From positions 1,364,001 through 1,428,000 of the forward strand of contig BSYQ01000014.1 in the NCBI GenBank assembly GCA_030272585.1: a stretch of DNA of 64,000 bases. The letters run 5' to 3'. This DNA comes from Bryopsis sp. KO-2023. Its lineage: Eukaryota; Chlorophyta; Ulvophyceae; Bryopsidales; Bryopsidaceae. The position numbers and the translations under genes were made by a program. Position 1 is the first letter of the stretch, and each line of letters starts with the position of its first letter. Positions 1-12,400 of this stretch are shown here, in pieces. The notes below the pieces were generated by a model. That model saw nothing but the letters and a program-made list of their open reading frames with translations, was not told where the DNA came from and ran no database searches.

Positions 1-643
1 AATTTCGAACCTCCCACAAGTAAAACTTCCCATCTTGACTCGCTGCAGAGAAAATTCAAAAAAAAATAAAAAAAAACTATTTAAAAAAATATATATACAT
101 TCTTGGTGAAAAACAAGGGAAAAGAAAGTAAGAAACAAACACAGAAAAAAAGATGTATACAAGAATTGTTTCTTTTGAATGTTTTTTTTGTCCTCCTTGT
201 CAAAAACTCGTCTGTTTCAAATTATCTCAGGGAAAAAAGAATTGTCGGGTTCGCCCAACGGAATATTTTTTAATTTTTTTTGCAAGGTGAAAACGTACCT
301 GACGCAATGTATGAACCACAAGGGGACCATCTCAACAAATTTACTCTTTCCAAAAGCACTGCCATCCTGACACCTGATTGAAAAAAAACAAAAAAAACAT
401 AATATAATCTAATATAATTAAAAAAAAAATGTGGGAACGGTTAACACACTCAAGCTTTTTACTTCATGTAAAAACAGTCCATTATCAACCATCAACAAAC
501 CAAAAAAAAAAAAAGGGTCATGAACCAAAGATTAAGGGGGTATCGAACACGTGGGCTAGCATAAAAGCAAAACAAAAAAAAAGAAATGGGAAGAGATCTT
601 TTTTTGGCTCTTTGCCGTCCCCCCCCCCCCCCTCAAAAAATAA

Positions 644-674
<31 letters not shown>

Positions 675-1851
675 AATTGTAAACCAGAAAAAAAAAACCC
701 TCTTCTCCTTTGCAACATTTTCCCCCCCCTTTTTCTCGCCACCCCCTTCTTTTTTTCCTTTTCTTCTCGATTCAGAAATTCTTTATGCCCAACCAAACAC
801 ATCACCAAAAGAAACTAAAAAACAAAACAAAACAGGGCTTTCCTGTTATCGTGTTTCCCTGTCGATTTGTGGTCACATACGTTAAAAAAATTGAATTCAA
901 AGTATGTTACACAAGGCCAAATGGCTGAGAGCACCCCGTTCACAGAAATGTGTATATAGGCATCTATATATATACATATATTTTTATATTCTTCCTGGCC
1001 GGCCAGTCACCTGTTCCTAGATTGACATCCCAGACCGTGAATCCTGACATGGAGGAGCCCGCTGTTGCGACGATATTTCCAGATGGGTGCCAAGCTATAC
1101 AATCGACTTGGCCTTGACCCAGTTTTTTCATGTGATAAGAACAGCTTTCATGGGCCAGCAAGGAGCCCTCCGTGAGTTGAGGCAGCGATTTCGTGTAAAG
1201 ATGGAGGCCATCGTTTGATCCTGCTGCGATGTCTCCAGGGCTGTTTGGTCGATAAGATACGCAATAATACTGGGTTTTCGGAAGAAGAGGGGGGGTAGGA
1301 GAACAAGAGGGGAAAAAAATTAGTGACCTTTTAAAATGCAAATGATGAGTAAATGAAGGGGGGTTGGGGGAGGGGAAAGTGAGTTGGGCCCATATCAAAA
1401 AAAAAAAAGAGAAAAAAACAATGTGTTCCATTTTGGTGTGAAAATTTCGTGGTAATACCATCATTTGCTGTGGGCTTGGTTTTGCTCCTATTGAAGAAGA
1501 TGATGGAAAAAATTAAAATTAAAAATTAAAAAAATCGGAGGAACAATCAAGTCCTGGGGATGTGCACTGAGGAAGCCAAAGAAGAAAAAAGAATGCTTTT
1601 TTTTTTCTCTTTCCTGGATTCACAAAGCTTTCAGATTTTTTTTGTTCAAAGAGAGAGATCTGACCTTGCATTGAGATTTTGGTCTGACCACCTCGTGAGG
1701 TTGCTGTCCTTCCCGTAGAGATTTTTCGGAATAAATCAAAATTTGACCCGTGGCCACCGCGGCCAGTATTGAAAACCTCGGATGCCAATCCATCAACGCT
1801 CGTCCGCACAAACTCGGACATTTTGAACTTTTTAGAGGCATCCGCCACACC
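1..1851 (-). CDS. AAAS: ALADIN-like WD40 nucleoporin (partial, 3' part runs off the window)
   Basis: Read on the minus strand, successive exons encode WD40 blades in ALADIN order. Exon 1851-1665 includes ALMDWHPRFSILAAVATG and ILIYSEKS, matching the 'AWHPHTNKFAVA..VRVYNA' blade. Exon 1269-1011 includes VSYRPNSPGDIAAGSNDG and VDCIAWHPSGNIVATAG, then FTVWDVN. Exon 366-299 includes VNLLRWSPCGSYIAS, and exon 42-1 includes SQDGKFYLWEV. Boundaries are GT-AG. Exon 1665 joins exon 1269 in phase 0 and exon 299 joins exon 42 in phase 1. The step from exon 1011 to exon 366 does not keep frame, so an exon between them is unassigned. ALADIN is a scaffold nucleoporin of the nuclear pore complex and is also found at spindles. 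The C-terminus lies outside the window and the N-terminal exons are uncertain. Another WD40 protein is possible, but the order and spacing of four blades fit ALADIN well. Confidence 0.72.
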
Positions 1852-3640
1852 CTGATGAAAAAAAAAAAAAAAAACCAAGGTTTTTTAATGGGGAAAAGTA
1901 AAAACTAACTCCTCCCACTTTTCAAGATAAATAAAAAAACTGAAAATTAAACTGAAAAACTGAAAAACTGAAAAACTGGAAGTATGAATCAAATTCTATT
2001 TTTTCTCTTCTCGCTTAAAAAAAAGGGAAATTTTTGAGGATTTTGGAGCTGGCCCTGATTTTCTTTTTTATATTAAAGGAAAAACTGAACAAGCTGATTT
2101 TTCTTTTTTTTTTTTGGGGGGGGGGTGAGGGGAAATACAGTTTTAAATTCGAGATATTTCTCAACTCACCATTTCCATAAGGTCGAATACATAATATTAA
2201 AGACTCCCTTCCAACTCCAGCCCTGCCTGGGAAAACAAAACACTGGAGCATTACGATTAAGAAAACGTTGAGTAAATTGTAGTAAAGGAGCATAGCTGCT
2301 TAATTTCCTTGTTTTTGAAAAAAAAAAAAAAAGGAAGAACTAAATTTAGTGTCTATTTTTTTAAAATGCTTGTGTTTTGGGGAAAAAAAGGTGCTGAAAA
2401 ATAACAAAACAGACACATATTAGACGGAAGACAAAAAAATCATTTGGTGATACTATCGTCATTTTTTTTTTTACCTTTCGGGGTTGACTGGATCCTGTCC
2501 TGTATTAAAGCAACCCAGGTTCAAAAACAGCAGAAAAAACAAAAGAAAATTTACTGAAAACGATAAACGATAAATATTTTTCTATGGCAAATGAAATGGG
2601 AGAACAAAGTAAAAAACATCAACGAAAACAAAAATCGTGTTTGAACCAGGAGAAAAAACAAACAAAAAAACTGGTGAAAACTATTACAATTGAAAAACCT
2701 GACAGAAACAATTTATACACCATTGAGCAAATTCTTATTTATTTTTTTCCGACCAACAGTATGTGTTTACATATCGACAAGCAAAATTGAAAGAAAGTTA
2801 TTGATAAATATTTTTTTGTTTATCAACTAATTTATTCTTGCTGAGTGGTGCGCCCAGATCACTCATTTTTTCTTTTACTCTAAATTTATGTTCAAATTTT
2901 TGTTATGTTTTGTTTTTATTATTGTTTATTTCAATATAATAGTTTCTGTCAAACCTACCACCGATTTCCTCCACTTCTCCATCACGCAAGGTGCCCCCTC
3001 CCACGTTGAGAATGGGGTAAACATATTTCTGTTCAATTGCGAAATATTCCGATTTAATTTCCCTTTGCTGATATATATATTTCAAACACATTATGTTCAT
3101 TTCGACAGAAAAAAGAAAAAAAAAAAAAACTGGGAGAAAGGGAAAAAACAATGTTATTTCTTTTACAGGAAGCAAAGTTTTTTTTTTGAAAAGACAAACT
3201 CACCCTCGTAGTGTTATCCTCCCCTCCTCCAATCGTTTCTGTTTTTTAAAACATTAAAAAAAAACCCACAAGATAGATTATTAATAGAATTTTCATTGTC
3301 CAGGTTTGTGTTCGAAAACAAATCCTTACTCCAAACTCACAACCAACTTCTGGAAAAAAAAAAAACACAAATGAAAGCAAAGATTTTTACAAAAATATCT
3401 AATTTTTCCGTTCATCAATTTTTTTTAATTTTCCCTAAGAAAGAACGATGACAAGAATCAACGCGCTTCTTGCTGCTGTACTGATCCAATCACACAGCTA
3501 AACGTCTTGGCGTTGATGCGTGCGTGTTTCTTTCAAGCCAGAGTGGCGTGATTCGGACCCGCACCAAGCTTCAAGTTATTGACGCACACCGTTCTCCGAT
3601 AGGGAGACGGAATCTTCCACTCCAGTCCCGTCGTCATTTT
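1852..3640 (-). other. Probable 5' exons and introns of the ALADIN-like gene, unresolved
   Basis: This stretch is rich in A and T runs like the introns downstream. Small candidate exons with good splice signals lie on the minus strand near 2241-2185 (AG before GCAGGGCTGG, then GTGAGT), near 2502-2478 (a roughly 25-base microexon before GTAAAA), and at 3637-3590. The last starts with an ATG in a good context and encodes MTTGLEWKIPSPYRRT before a possible GTGTGC donor. I could not join these with a consistent frame, so the start codon of the gene is not established. Confidence 0.3.
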
Positions 3641-3649
3641 CCCCCTCCG

Positions 3650-4068
3650 TGTGACACGCAAATCCTTCAACAAAATCCACTCCTTGCGCTGAGTACGAAG
3701 TGGAGTGGGCGACAAGCAGCGAGCAGCGAAGGGAGGGCAGAGAAGCACCCAGCTTGAAAAAAAAGGAAATTAATAGATATCCACCCGAACGACAAATTTT
3801 TTTGGCTGCCAGAAATTACTCATCATTTTGTCACACAAGCCGTCACAATTCGATCTTGACGGATCCAAAAGCAGAATGAGCGAAAGCAAAAAAGAGACAG
3901 ACAGACATGGTTGGGAAAAGGGGTGGTTCTCATCTTATTGCTTGCCTTGATAAAAACTCTGTTCATTTCTGCATTGTTGAAAGTGGAGGGGATATTGTTC
4001 AGTTGGATTCGCCGGCCCCACTCATTCATTTCTTGATTAGAAGTGATGATTTTACAACCTTTTTTTTT
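3650..4068. other. Intergenic, nothing recognised
   Basis: No convincing exon, RNA gene or repeat was seen between the probable 5' end of the ALADIN-like gene and the left target-site duplication of the CACTA element. A divergent or upstream promoter for the minus-strand gene is expected near 3640-3800, but no clear TATA motif was found. Confidence 0.3.
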
Positions 4069-4071
4069 TGA

Positions 4072-6084
4072 CACTGGCGTCACAGAATCGCTTTTCCGAA
4101 GCGATTCCGAGGTGTTCGGCAAAACTTTTCCGAAGTGTTCGGGAGTGGACAAAAATCTTCCGAACACTTCGGAAAATCTCAGCCACTTCGGAAATATCAC
4201 GTGTCTCTGTTCGCCGATACCTCGATAAATCAGCAGAGAGGTTGAGTCAGGCTCTCCGAGGTTTTTCCGAAGTTTCGTCCGAATCTGAAAAGTGATTCCA
4301 TAATGAGTCGTTCTCGCAGAAATCAGTTTTTGTTTGTTCTTAAATTAGAAATTGCGACAATGGAGTGTAGATTATAGTCGTTCACAACAAGGAAATGCAC
4401 AGCATCCAAAACAAATTTGTTTTTAATTGTTACATTTACCACCACATACATTCTTTATCTTGCGCAAGGGCCCCAGCCCTTCCCCACAAACCAAACATGA
4501 TCTCCCTACCCACGATGCCTTCTGAGGCATTCTACCCACTAACTCAAATTCAGGCAACAAAAAACTGTTTACTCGACCGCATCTGCCCTGCATCAGCTCG
4601 AACACAGTTTACAATTTTCATCCAATCTCACAATCTCCATTGGCTGCTCATGCCGTCATCATGAGGTTACTCAACTGATATTACTTCAGAGGCCCTTCAC
4701 AGATCCCTTAATGTAAGTCATGGTTCCTTAAGCTTGTTCCAATAAGATGGTATGTGCACAGATCACAGTGTCCTTTTTCAAGTTCCAAGCTTTCAAATTT
4801 TCAATCATTCTCACACTTTCCAGTATGGCTGGGTGAGGCATCTTTTTGTTTTAAAAACTTCTGTAACTTTTGGAATCCTTGCTAAGATTGGAAAATTGGT
4901 TTTGGGGAATCACACCCCAACCACTGCCTCCCCCACCATCGAGAAAAAAATATATATCAAACAGCTTCTGTACTTGACAATGGAGGTGTTTCAAAAGACG
5001 TTTTTGCCAGGGTTTTTTCCAACTGTGATTGTGTTGACAAGGCCATTGGATATGTTTCTTGCACTTTTGGAGGGGTTCTATGTATTAGATATGCACTTAA
5101 TCAATTGCTTATACAAACTCAAAATCCTAAGGTCAAAAATGTATCTGATTTCCATAAATTTAGAATAGAACGCACACAGGAAAATGAAAAAGAATTCAGC
5201 AGAAATGATTTTTTTTTTTGAAATGATCTGCACCGGTGTGTCATATGCTCCTTTATTGCCTGAACATATTTACGAAGACGCTCTCAAAGTCATCCTTCCT
5301 CCTCAAGAAATCTTGCTGAACCCATCAGGAACTCTGCCAACCTCAGAATTGGTTGAAGAAGCAGGAAAAATAAATCATAGGAGCAAGAAAAAAAAACACC
5401 AAACAAGAAAAAAACTTTTTTTCCCCTTAGAAATTCCTTCCTGTGCTTGTTCACAGTTAAGACAAAGATCAGACACAAATTGAGGAAAGCAACGTACTTC
5501 TTTAACCTAGCACCAACCTTCTTTAGTGACGCCAAAGAGAAACCTTCGTGCCATGGCTCGCTCGTCTCCAGGCATAGAGCTCGAATGCCCAGCGCAAATA
5601 TCCAGCGCAGGCAGCGGGGGGTCCAAACAGTGGTTAATCCCCCCATGCCACAGCTTTGACGGCGCACATCGGATATGTCGCCGTCTACTACGGTCGCCAC
5701 CGGCTACGTTCGCCGTCGGATATCGAGGGGAAAATCCAGTTAGGCCAAGCGGGCGCCTCAAGGCTTTCGCACCCATGGTCGTGGGTGAACTGGGGGGCTT
5801 ACTGTAGGGCCACTTCACAGTCTTCGCAACAAGAGTTTCGAGGACGGTTTGTCAGACTCCCAAGCATGACAGAGGCCAAAACCGATTAATCGTTCTCCGT
5901 GAGCCGTGTATCGGGGATCGCAACTCGGAATTATACTCAAACGACATCGGACATCCTCGGAAAAGTTCGGAAAAGTTCAGAGCGTGTTTGGAGTGTTTGT
6001 GGAGTTCGGAAAACACTTTTCCGAACTAGATTTTCTACTCCGAGGCACTTCCGAAGTTCGGAGGAAAATTCTGTGACGCCAGTG
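4072..6084. mobile_element. Non-autonomous CACTA (En/Spm) transposon
   Basis: The left end reads CACTGGCGTCACAGAA and the right end is its reverse complement, TTCTGTGACGCCAGTG. The element is flanked by a 3-bp target duplication, TGA, at 4069-4071 and 6085-6087. CACTA-superfamily elements begin with CACTA or CACTG, make 3-bp duplications and carry many short subterminal inverted motifs. Here CTTCCGAA and TTCGGAA motifs in both orientations fill about 220 bases inside each end (4088-4290 and 5940-6065). The interior of about 1.5 kb has no recognisable transposase, so the copy should depend on a transposase supplied in trans. The intact short repeats and matching duplication suggest fairly recent insertion. 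Confidence 0.85.
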
Positions 6085-6633
6085 TGACAATCGCCATGTG
6101 TAAAAACGAGCACCCTCCCTCCAGTCAGCCATGATCGGGTTCACATTGAGAATGGAAAAAAAACAACAAAAACAACAAAAAACCCTTGTGTGATCTGTTT
6201 TTTTTTTCTTTTTTACATTGTGAAAAGGAAATAGCCGATCGATGCCCATGCTGCACAAGCTAATGGCGATACGAGCAGATGCTTGGCGGCGCCCAGTTTG
6301 ATTTGCACAATTACATCAGCAACCTGCATTTTTTGTTTCGAACAAGTCGTCACAGATCCTCACAGTTTTTTTTTCTTTTTTTTCAATTGATTGAACAGAA
6401 TGAAATCTAGATGCTGGTCATCCGTTCGTTATTTTTGGAGTGGCAGAGGAGGAGGAGGGGGGGGGGATTTTATTTTTATTTTTTGTATGCATACATATCA
6501 CTTGTTGGATCGGCTCAACAAACAACAAATAAGATAATAGGAAAAGAATAAAATAATAATAAACGTACCACAAAAAAAAAACAATGAATGAATGCAGCTC
6601 AATGGGGCATCCATCCTCTCTTTGATACAGCAA

Positions 6634-9017
6634 TCAAATCTGCAAAATAATCATGCCAGGGAAAAAAAAACCCAATAAATGAATGAAAACGTACCTTCTG
6701 TTTGAGGGCATCCTTGGATCCTGAATTATCTATCAGAATATCGGCCATCTTTTTCTTTTCTGCCAGCGGCATTTGCGAAGCGATTCTGGATTTTGCATGG
6801 GCTTCGGTAAATCCATTACGGGACATCAATCTTTCCAGCTTTAGAGAAAAAAATAAAATAATAACAAAACAATTTATCAAAACAAGTTTTTTTGTCATGT
6901 ATGCACATATGTGTAAGAATTGAACTTTCCTGACAGGTTATACGAGTGCTGGGGGTTTGGCGAATCGAGCAAGAAAACCTTCAAAGAAATTGAATTTTTG
7001 TTTCTTCATTTGTGAAATTTCTTGCACTGGAACCAACTGATGCGTACTTTTTTTGAGCAAAAAAAAAAACAACGAAAAGAGGGTGTGGGAGGGGAAAACT
7101 GTGTTTGACTGCACCCTTACTTGTGACTTTTCGTCGCAATAGACGAGAATTGACGGTTTCATGTATTTGTTCGATTTCGTTTCGAACAGCAAGGGCATGT
7201 CGACCACCTGTCAGAAAAAAAACATTTAAAAAAAACGAAAGAAAAAAACCCATTTCCTCCCACCTAACCTTAAACAGGTTGCTTCGAATTCCTGGAATCT
7301 TTCTTTTCAAAAAACCAACAATCGAGGCAAATCCACGTGCCAAAAAAAAAACAAAAACTCACCACCATGGTCCGGCACAGAGCCCAGTTTCGGACGATTT
7401 GCTTTATCGTTTCCAGGAAGACGGGCAAGTGCGTGGCAGTGTTCAATTTTCTCCTGGCGGTTTCGTTTTTGAAAACCAGCTCCCCAAGGGCCTCCCTATC
7501 CAACTCCCCTATCCATTGAATCAGAAAAAACCAAAAATATCGATCTGAAAACTTCCAGCAAATCTGCATTCCAGCCGATTTATTATCACCATGGCAAAAA
7601 AAGGCATTGGAATAATTGAATATATGAATCTATGTATATCTATTTTTTAATTTTTTTTCATTAATATATTTATTTTTTTCATATTCGAGGGACTGGTGGG
7701 GGGAAAGCAACCTTTTCATATTCTCTGGAATTGAACACAGTTAATACTTTTAGACATTTTTTTCTCAAAAAAGGAAAAACATATACATAACATAATATAT
7801 ATATACAGCTCATTGCAATAAGAGAGTGGCGATTCTCCTCCACAATGTATTTCAATGTTTGTTTGTTATTTCCGAAAATAGAATTGAATCTTACCATTGG
7901 ATTGAAGCACTTGGCTGCCGAACGTCGAAACCACTCTTCTCCATGCCCATCGACCCTGGCAGATCAACCATCCAAAAAACGTCAATTTGCATTGATCAGT
8001 TTTCTCGCCACCTCAATTAACCTTGAAATAAACTAACAGATGTGGTGAAAAACCTATGGACCAGAATATACAGTCGGGCATTTCTAATGTAATACATTTG
8101 AAAACTGGAAAAAAACACACAAAAAAAAAACTTCTGGAGGATGCCATCCGATAATAACCAGGATTGAATCACTGACCCTCCGTGCCAGGAAATTTGCATT
8201 TTATGGGTGTTTCACAGTGATATATTCAAGTACATGTATATGTACTACCCACCTCCATAAAATGGGCTCCATCGAAAACTTTCTTTTTTAAAAAGAAAGA
8301 AAAAAACTAACCCCCCCCCCCCGAATACAGTCCCCCCCCGATTAGTATCCCCCCCCCCAAATACAATCCCCCCCTGTCGAACGTGGTTTTCCTCCTAAAT
8401 ACAGTCCCCCCCTTCAAAAAAAAAAATCCAAGTTCGACTGGGTGGGGGAGAACCACGTTCGACAGACGATGCGATTCGCGTCTGCAAGACTTCTGATTGG
8501 AGTGGAAATCAAAGACACGAAAACAAACAAACAGAAAAACGGTTGTGACGATTCTTTTCACACATCAGCTACATCGACGTCCGACACGACGTTTCTGAGC
8601 GACGCTTCTATCCAAACATGGGCGAGAGTGACATCGACCTCGAACTGGACGAGGGAAAAAAAGATGTGACTACTAGAGATGTGTTCAAGTGATTTTTTTT
8701 CAGGAGCATTGGCTACAGTTCTGGATGTAAACAAGTCAGGGGACATATTAATCAGAATTTTTGTATAATCCCCCGAATACAATCCCCCCCCAAATAGAGT
8801 CCCCCCTTAAAACTCCCACACAACTGCAAATCTATAGTCCCCCGGGGGACTGTATTCGGGGGGGGGGTTTACACCAACCACGAAGGAAACTCACCTTGCG
8901 GACCACGTCGTGCGCGATCTCGTCGCAATCGATCACGGCGACGCCGGCAGCTTTCAACGAGTTGCTCACCGTCGTTTTCCCCGTCGCGATGCCGCCAGTC
9001 AAACCCACCACCCGCAT
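6634..9017 (-). CDS. coaE: Dephospho-CoA kinase (CoaE/DPCK), last step of coenzyme A synthesis
   Basis: The enzyme phosphorylates the ribose 3'-hydroxyl of dephospho-CoA using ATP. Minus-strand exons join in frame. Exon 9017-8895 starts at ATG and gives [18 protein letters not shown], with P-loop GGIATGKT, then [10 protein letters not shown]. Exon 7955-7895 includes [11 protein letters not shown]. Exon 7508-7363 includes [13 protein letters not shown] and ARRKLN. Exon 7207-7121 includes [10 protein letters not shown] and YCDEKSQ. Exon 6838-6695 includes [20 protein letters not shown] and [10 protein letters not shown]. This is the complete CoaE core, about 187 residues, near the family's usual 200. 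The last splice gives a stop at 6634; reading through that 45-base in-frame intron would instead end at 6599. The start was chosen because the family normally begins a few residues before the P-loop. This is a single-domain enzyme rather than the bifunctional animal CoA synthase. The first intron holds a MITE (8311-8866). Confidence 0.9.
8311..8866. mobile_element. MITE-like element with C-rich terminal inverted repeats in CoaE intron 1
   Basis: The left end is a C run followed by GAATACAGTCCCCC. The right end is the inverted form, GGGGGACTGTATTCGGGG. The same motif recurs just inside both ends as variants such as AAATACAATCCCCCC and AAATACAGTCCCCCCC (8328-8412 and 8770-8812). About 350 bases of unrelated sequence lie between. 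No transposase is present and no clear target duplication was seen. The element lies entirely within the first CoaE intron and so should be removed by splicing. Confidence 0.6.
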
Positions 9018-9438
9018 CGATGCATCCAATCCCTGTATGTTTTTCACGCTCCACAGAGAAACCGCCACTCCACAGGTGGTCGCTTCGAATTAACCATGAC
9101 TCATGACCCCGGAGATGGTCCATGAGTTAGTCAATCCGTAATAATTTTTTTTGTGCATCCACGTGGATGGCCACCGACCCCTGGGAGGTTTGGAATCAAG
9201 ATTACGTTGTTTTATCACACCCCCACGCGAAGAAAGTATGATGTACCTTTCCCATACCCCCAGCGAACCACCGGGGGGAGTTTGGTGGAGCCAATAACGT
9301 GACCTTTGACGAGATGGGTTGTCGAGACAGCTCTGCCGCGTGGTCGTGCGCCGAACCTCACGTGTGATCCCGCTAAAAAAGGTTCATCGCCCTTTTTAGC
9401 GAAAACTGAACGCTTGCTTGTTCTCTCTGTGGCTTGAT
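9018..9438. other. Intergenic region between the divergent CoaE and Ctr genes
   Basis: These 420 bases separate the CoaE start (minus) from the Ctr start (plus) and must hold both promoters if my start codons are right. Short inverted pieces are visible, for example AAAAAGG/CCTTTTT around 9375-9398. I saw no clear TATA box. Confidence 0.35.
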
Positions 9439-12400
9439 ATGACCCGCGACATGCTGCTGAAGGCATCCCTTTTGATTTGGGGGGTGGTATTGTGTTTCGC
9501 GTGGGCGGACGGCTGCGGGGAGGATTTCGAGAGCGCAGGATGCGTGAAATTGAGGGAAATTGACACGGCGATGGATGCGCTGCACCGCGTGTGCGAGGGA
9601 GTGCCCTTCGCCTCAGCGTGTTCGATTCACGCCAAGTGTCACGGCGAGTCGGAGGATTGCGATTGGTTCGCCCTACTCGCGCACGCTTGCCGGGAGTTCC
9701 CTGATCAAGACGACTGCAAGAGGTTGGGTGGTCGATCCTTCTTGAAACGAGCGTTTGGTTTGCGCTCGTTTAACCACGTGGGGCGTGGCAGGTTCTTCTA
9801 TGCCAACCGCTCCTCCAGTCACATCCAACCTTCGGAAATTTTGTTTAATTTCTGGCATCGCCTTTATAAAAAAAAATCAAAAAAAAGGCGAACCTACATG
9901 TGCAAAGATTCTGGATGATCCGGTCCCTACCATCTGTTTAATATGTAAGATTAACGAATTATTGACAGATTCTTTTTCTTTCCCTTCTTGATTTTAGCTT
10001 GTCGAAATGCGGAGATGACCCCAAGATGGTGGCGAAATGTGCCAAGTCCGATGTTCTGTTAACGGACGATGCTTACAAATCAGTCAGGGCCATGTGCGAC
10101 ATGCACGAGATGGACCAATGCATGGAATGCAAAGCGCTCAAGGAAATGCCCACCAAATCATCAGCCGCCGATGTTGTAAAAACCTGTTCCAACCCCTTGG
10201 GTGAGATTTCATATATATATATATATATATTTATTATTTTTTTTCCTGGAGAAATAGCAAGCAAAGCAGACGGATATATATGTGGATACGTGCCTTTTGT
10301 TTTGGGGAGGGGGGTCAAGTTCAATTCTGGTGAAATAAAAAATCACAATTTCTCCATCTTTTTGAGACGTCAGCTCAGGTGAATGGCCTGATGCTTCTCT
10401 GGAGCGAAAATTTTCACTTCAAATTTTCAAAAGGCTGGAGCGGGCTCCTACAAAGTATCAACATTTAGTCTGTTTTTTTTTTTCATGTAGAAGAATTTAT
10501 AAGCATTTTTTATTGGCAATTGATTGTGATGCAGGGACGTTGGCTTCCATGTGTTTGGCAATGAAGGGGCAAGGCGCCGCCTGTGAATCTTTCCAGGATT
10601 GGTGCCAAGGCAAAGACTCCGGGCTGTGTAAAATGTCGAACAGCAAAACCACAGTTGCGGAGCAAAGTCATGACCATGGAGATCACATGGACGACATGCA
10701 TGGTGAATCTATATAACATAGATAAGCCAATTTTTGAGTTGGACTAATTTTCAAGAGCTGACTGCATCACACACGCAATAGTTGATGATCACGAAAAATA
10801 ACCCTATCTACGGTGAATAAGATTCGAAAACCAGCCACTTGTTCGAAAACCACCACTTGTATTTTTTTGTCCAAGTTTTGAAAAACTCCTTAAAACCTTG
10901 CTGCTTGGGAAAATGCCCTGCGTTTTTCCAAAGCTGGATTTCTAAGTCGGAACGATTCTGACCTCATTTTGAACGTATCCCCATCGACTCTCTTTTGATT
11001 TTTTTTGTTCCCGTTCGTTTGTTTTACAGACGCAAAGAAAGAAGAAGAAATGAAAAAAACAGAAGGTGGTCATTCCATGGATGGGATGATGGGCCACAGC
11101 CACCAGTCGATGTCTCATTCCAACCCGTTGATTGCCCCGCCCAAGAGCGTGGCCCTCTTGTCGACGGGTGCTTGCTACGATGACCCCAAGTCAGACTCCT
11201 GCATGGATTTCAAGCACCCGAACGATGCCACCCTACAAAACATCAAAGACATGTGCGTCACCCCAGGGATCAGCATGAGTTGGATGGTTGGATGCACTTT
11301 CTGGCGAACGTGCCAGGTGGGGTTGGGAGGATCCTTTGGGGGGATCCTTTTTTGTTTTCTGCTTAGTAATGGAGGAAAGATGAGTCGATGAGGGGTGAAC
11401 TGATATGTGGTGTTTCCTGCCTGATCGTTCGGCTTCTGTTTTTGCTTGTTTATGAAAGTCTGTGTGGTTTTCTTGGATGTCCAGGATGAGAATCGCACCG
11501 ATGGTTACTGCGAGCCTTTCAACATTTTGGCGGCTCTTTGCCTAGACATGGGAGGGATGGGAGGATGTGGCGACTACAACAAGCTGTGTGCGTCCGGAAC
11601 CAAAGTCGATCAGTGCCGCTCCGCTGGGATTCCAAGGTTGGTTGGTTGGTTGGTTGGTTGAACCTCTCCCACCCAAAGAACAAACTGGTGCATCTGCCCA
11701 TACATAAACCATCATCCAGCCCTTTGTATGTGTGTGTGTGTGCAACCCTTGTGGCGAAATTTTGACCTTGCAATGATTTTCCGGGATCAAGATCTCTGTA
11801 TGGACTAATTTCGACATGCGGGTTGTACTGGTCGATCTAGTTTTTTTTATTTTCTTTTATAGAAGCGATTGATTGACTGCTTGCATGTTTTCCATCGCAG
11901 TGCCCCTACGACGGTGGCTCTTCAAAATTCCATTATCGCTGCTTGTGGAGATCACTCCATGCCAGCTTGCAGCCAGTGCCCAAGGTAACCTTCTCAAAAC
12001 AAAACTTGATGTCTGTCTGTCTGTCCTGGCATGGTGTGCGTACATACGTCCGTTTTTCTGCAACATGAATTCTGCCCCCACTAACACTTTCATTGGTTTC
12101 TTCTTCCCCCCCCCCAAAAAAAAATACAGACGGGGCCCCGACTGCTCAGATCCAATGGCGACAATGGCTGAACTCTGCCACACAATGCCAAGCATGCAAT
12201 TCTGTTCCGGCTTCGTCGATTTCTGCTCCGCCACTGAGAATGCCTTCAATGAGCTGTGCTCTCCTGGCAGCAGCAAGTTCCTGCCCCCCATGCGGATGTA
12301 TTTCCACACCAGCTTGCGCGACCTGATTCTTTTCAAAGACTGGGTTCCAGAGAACGAAGGTGTGAATTGCCAGGAAGTCATCGTGTAGCAGCAGCAGCAG

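Noticed and set aside
4752..5168. 138-codon open frame inside the CACTA element
   Set aside because: Does not resemble a CACTA transposase and has no splice context. It was not called a gene.
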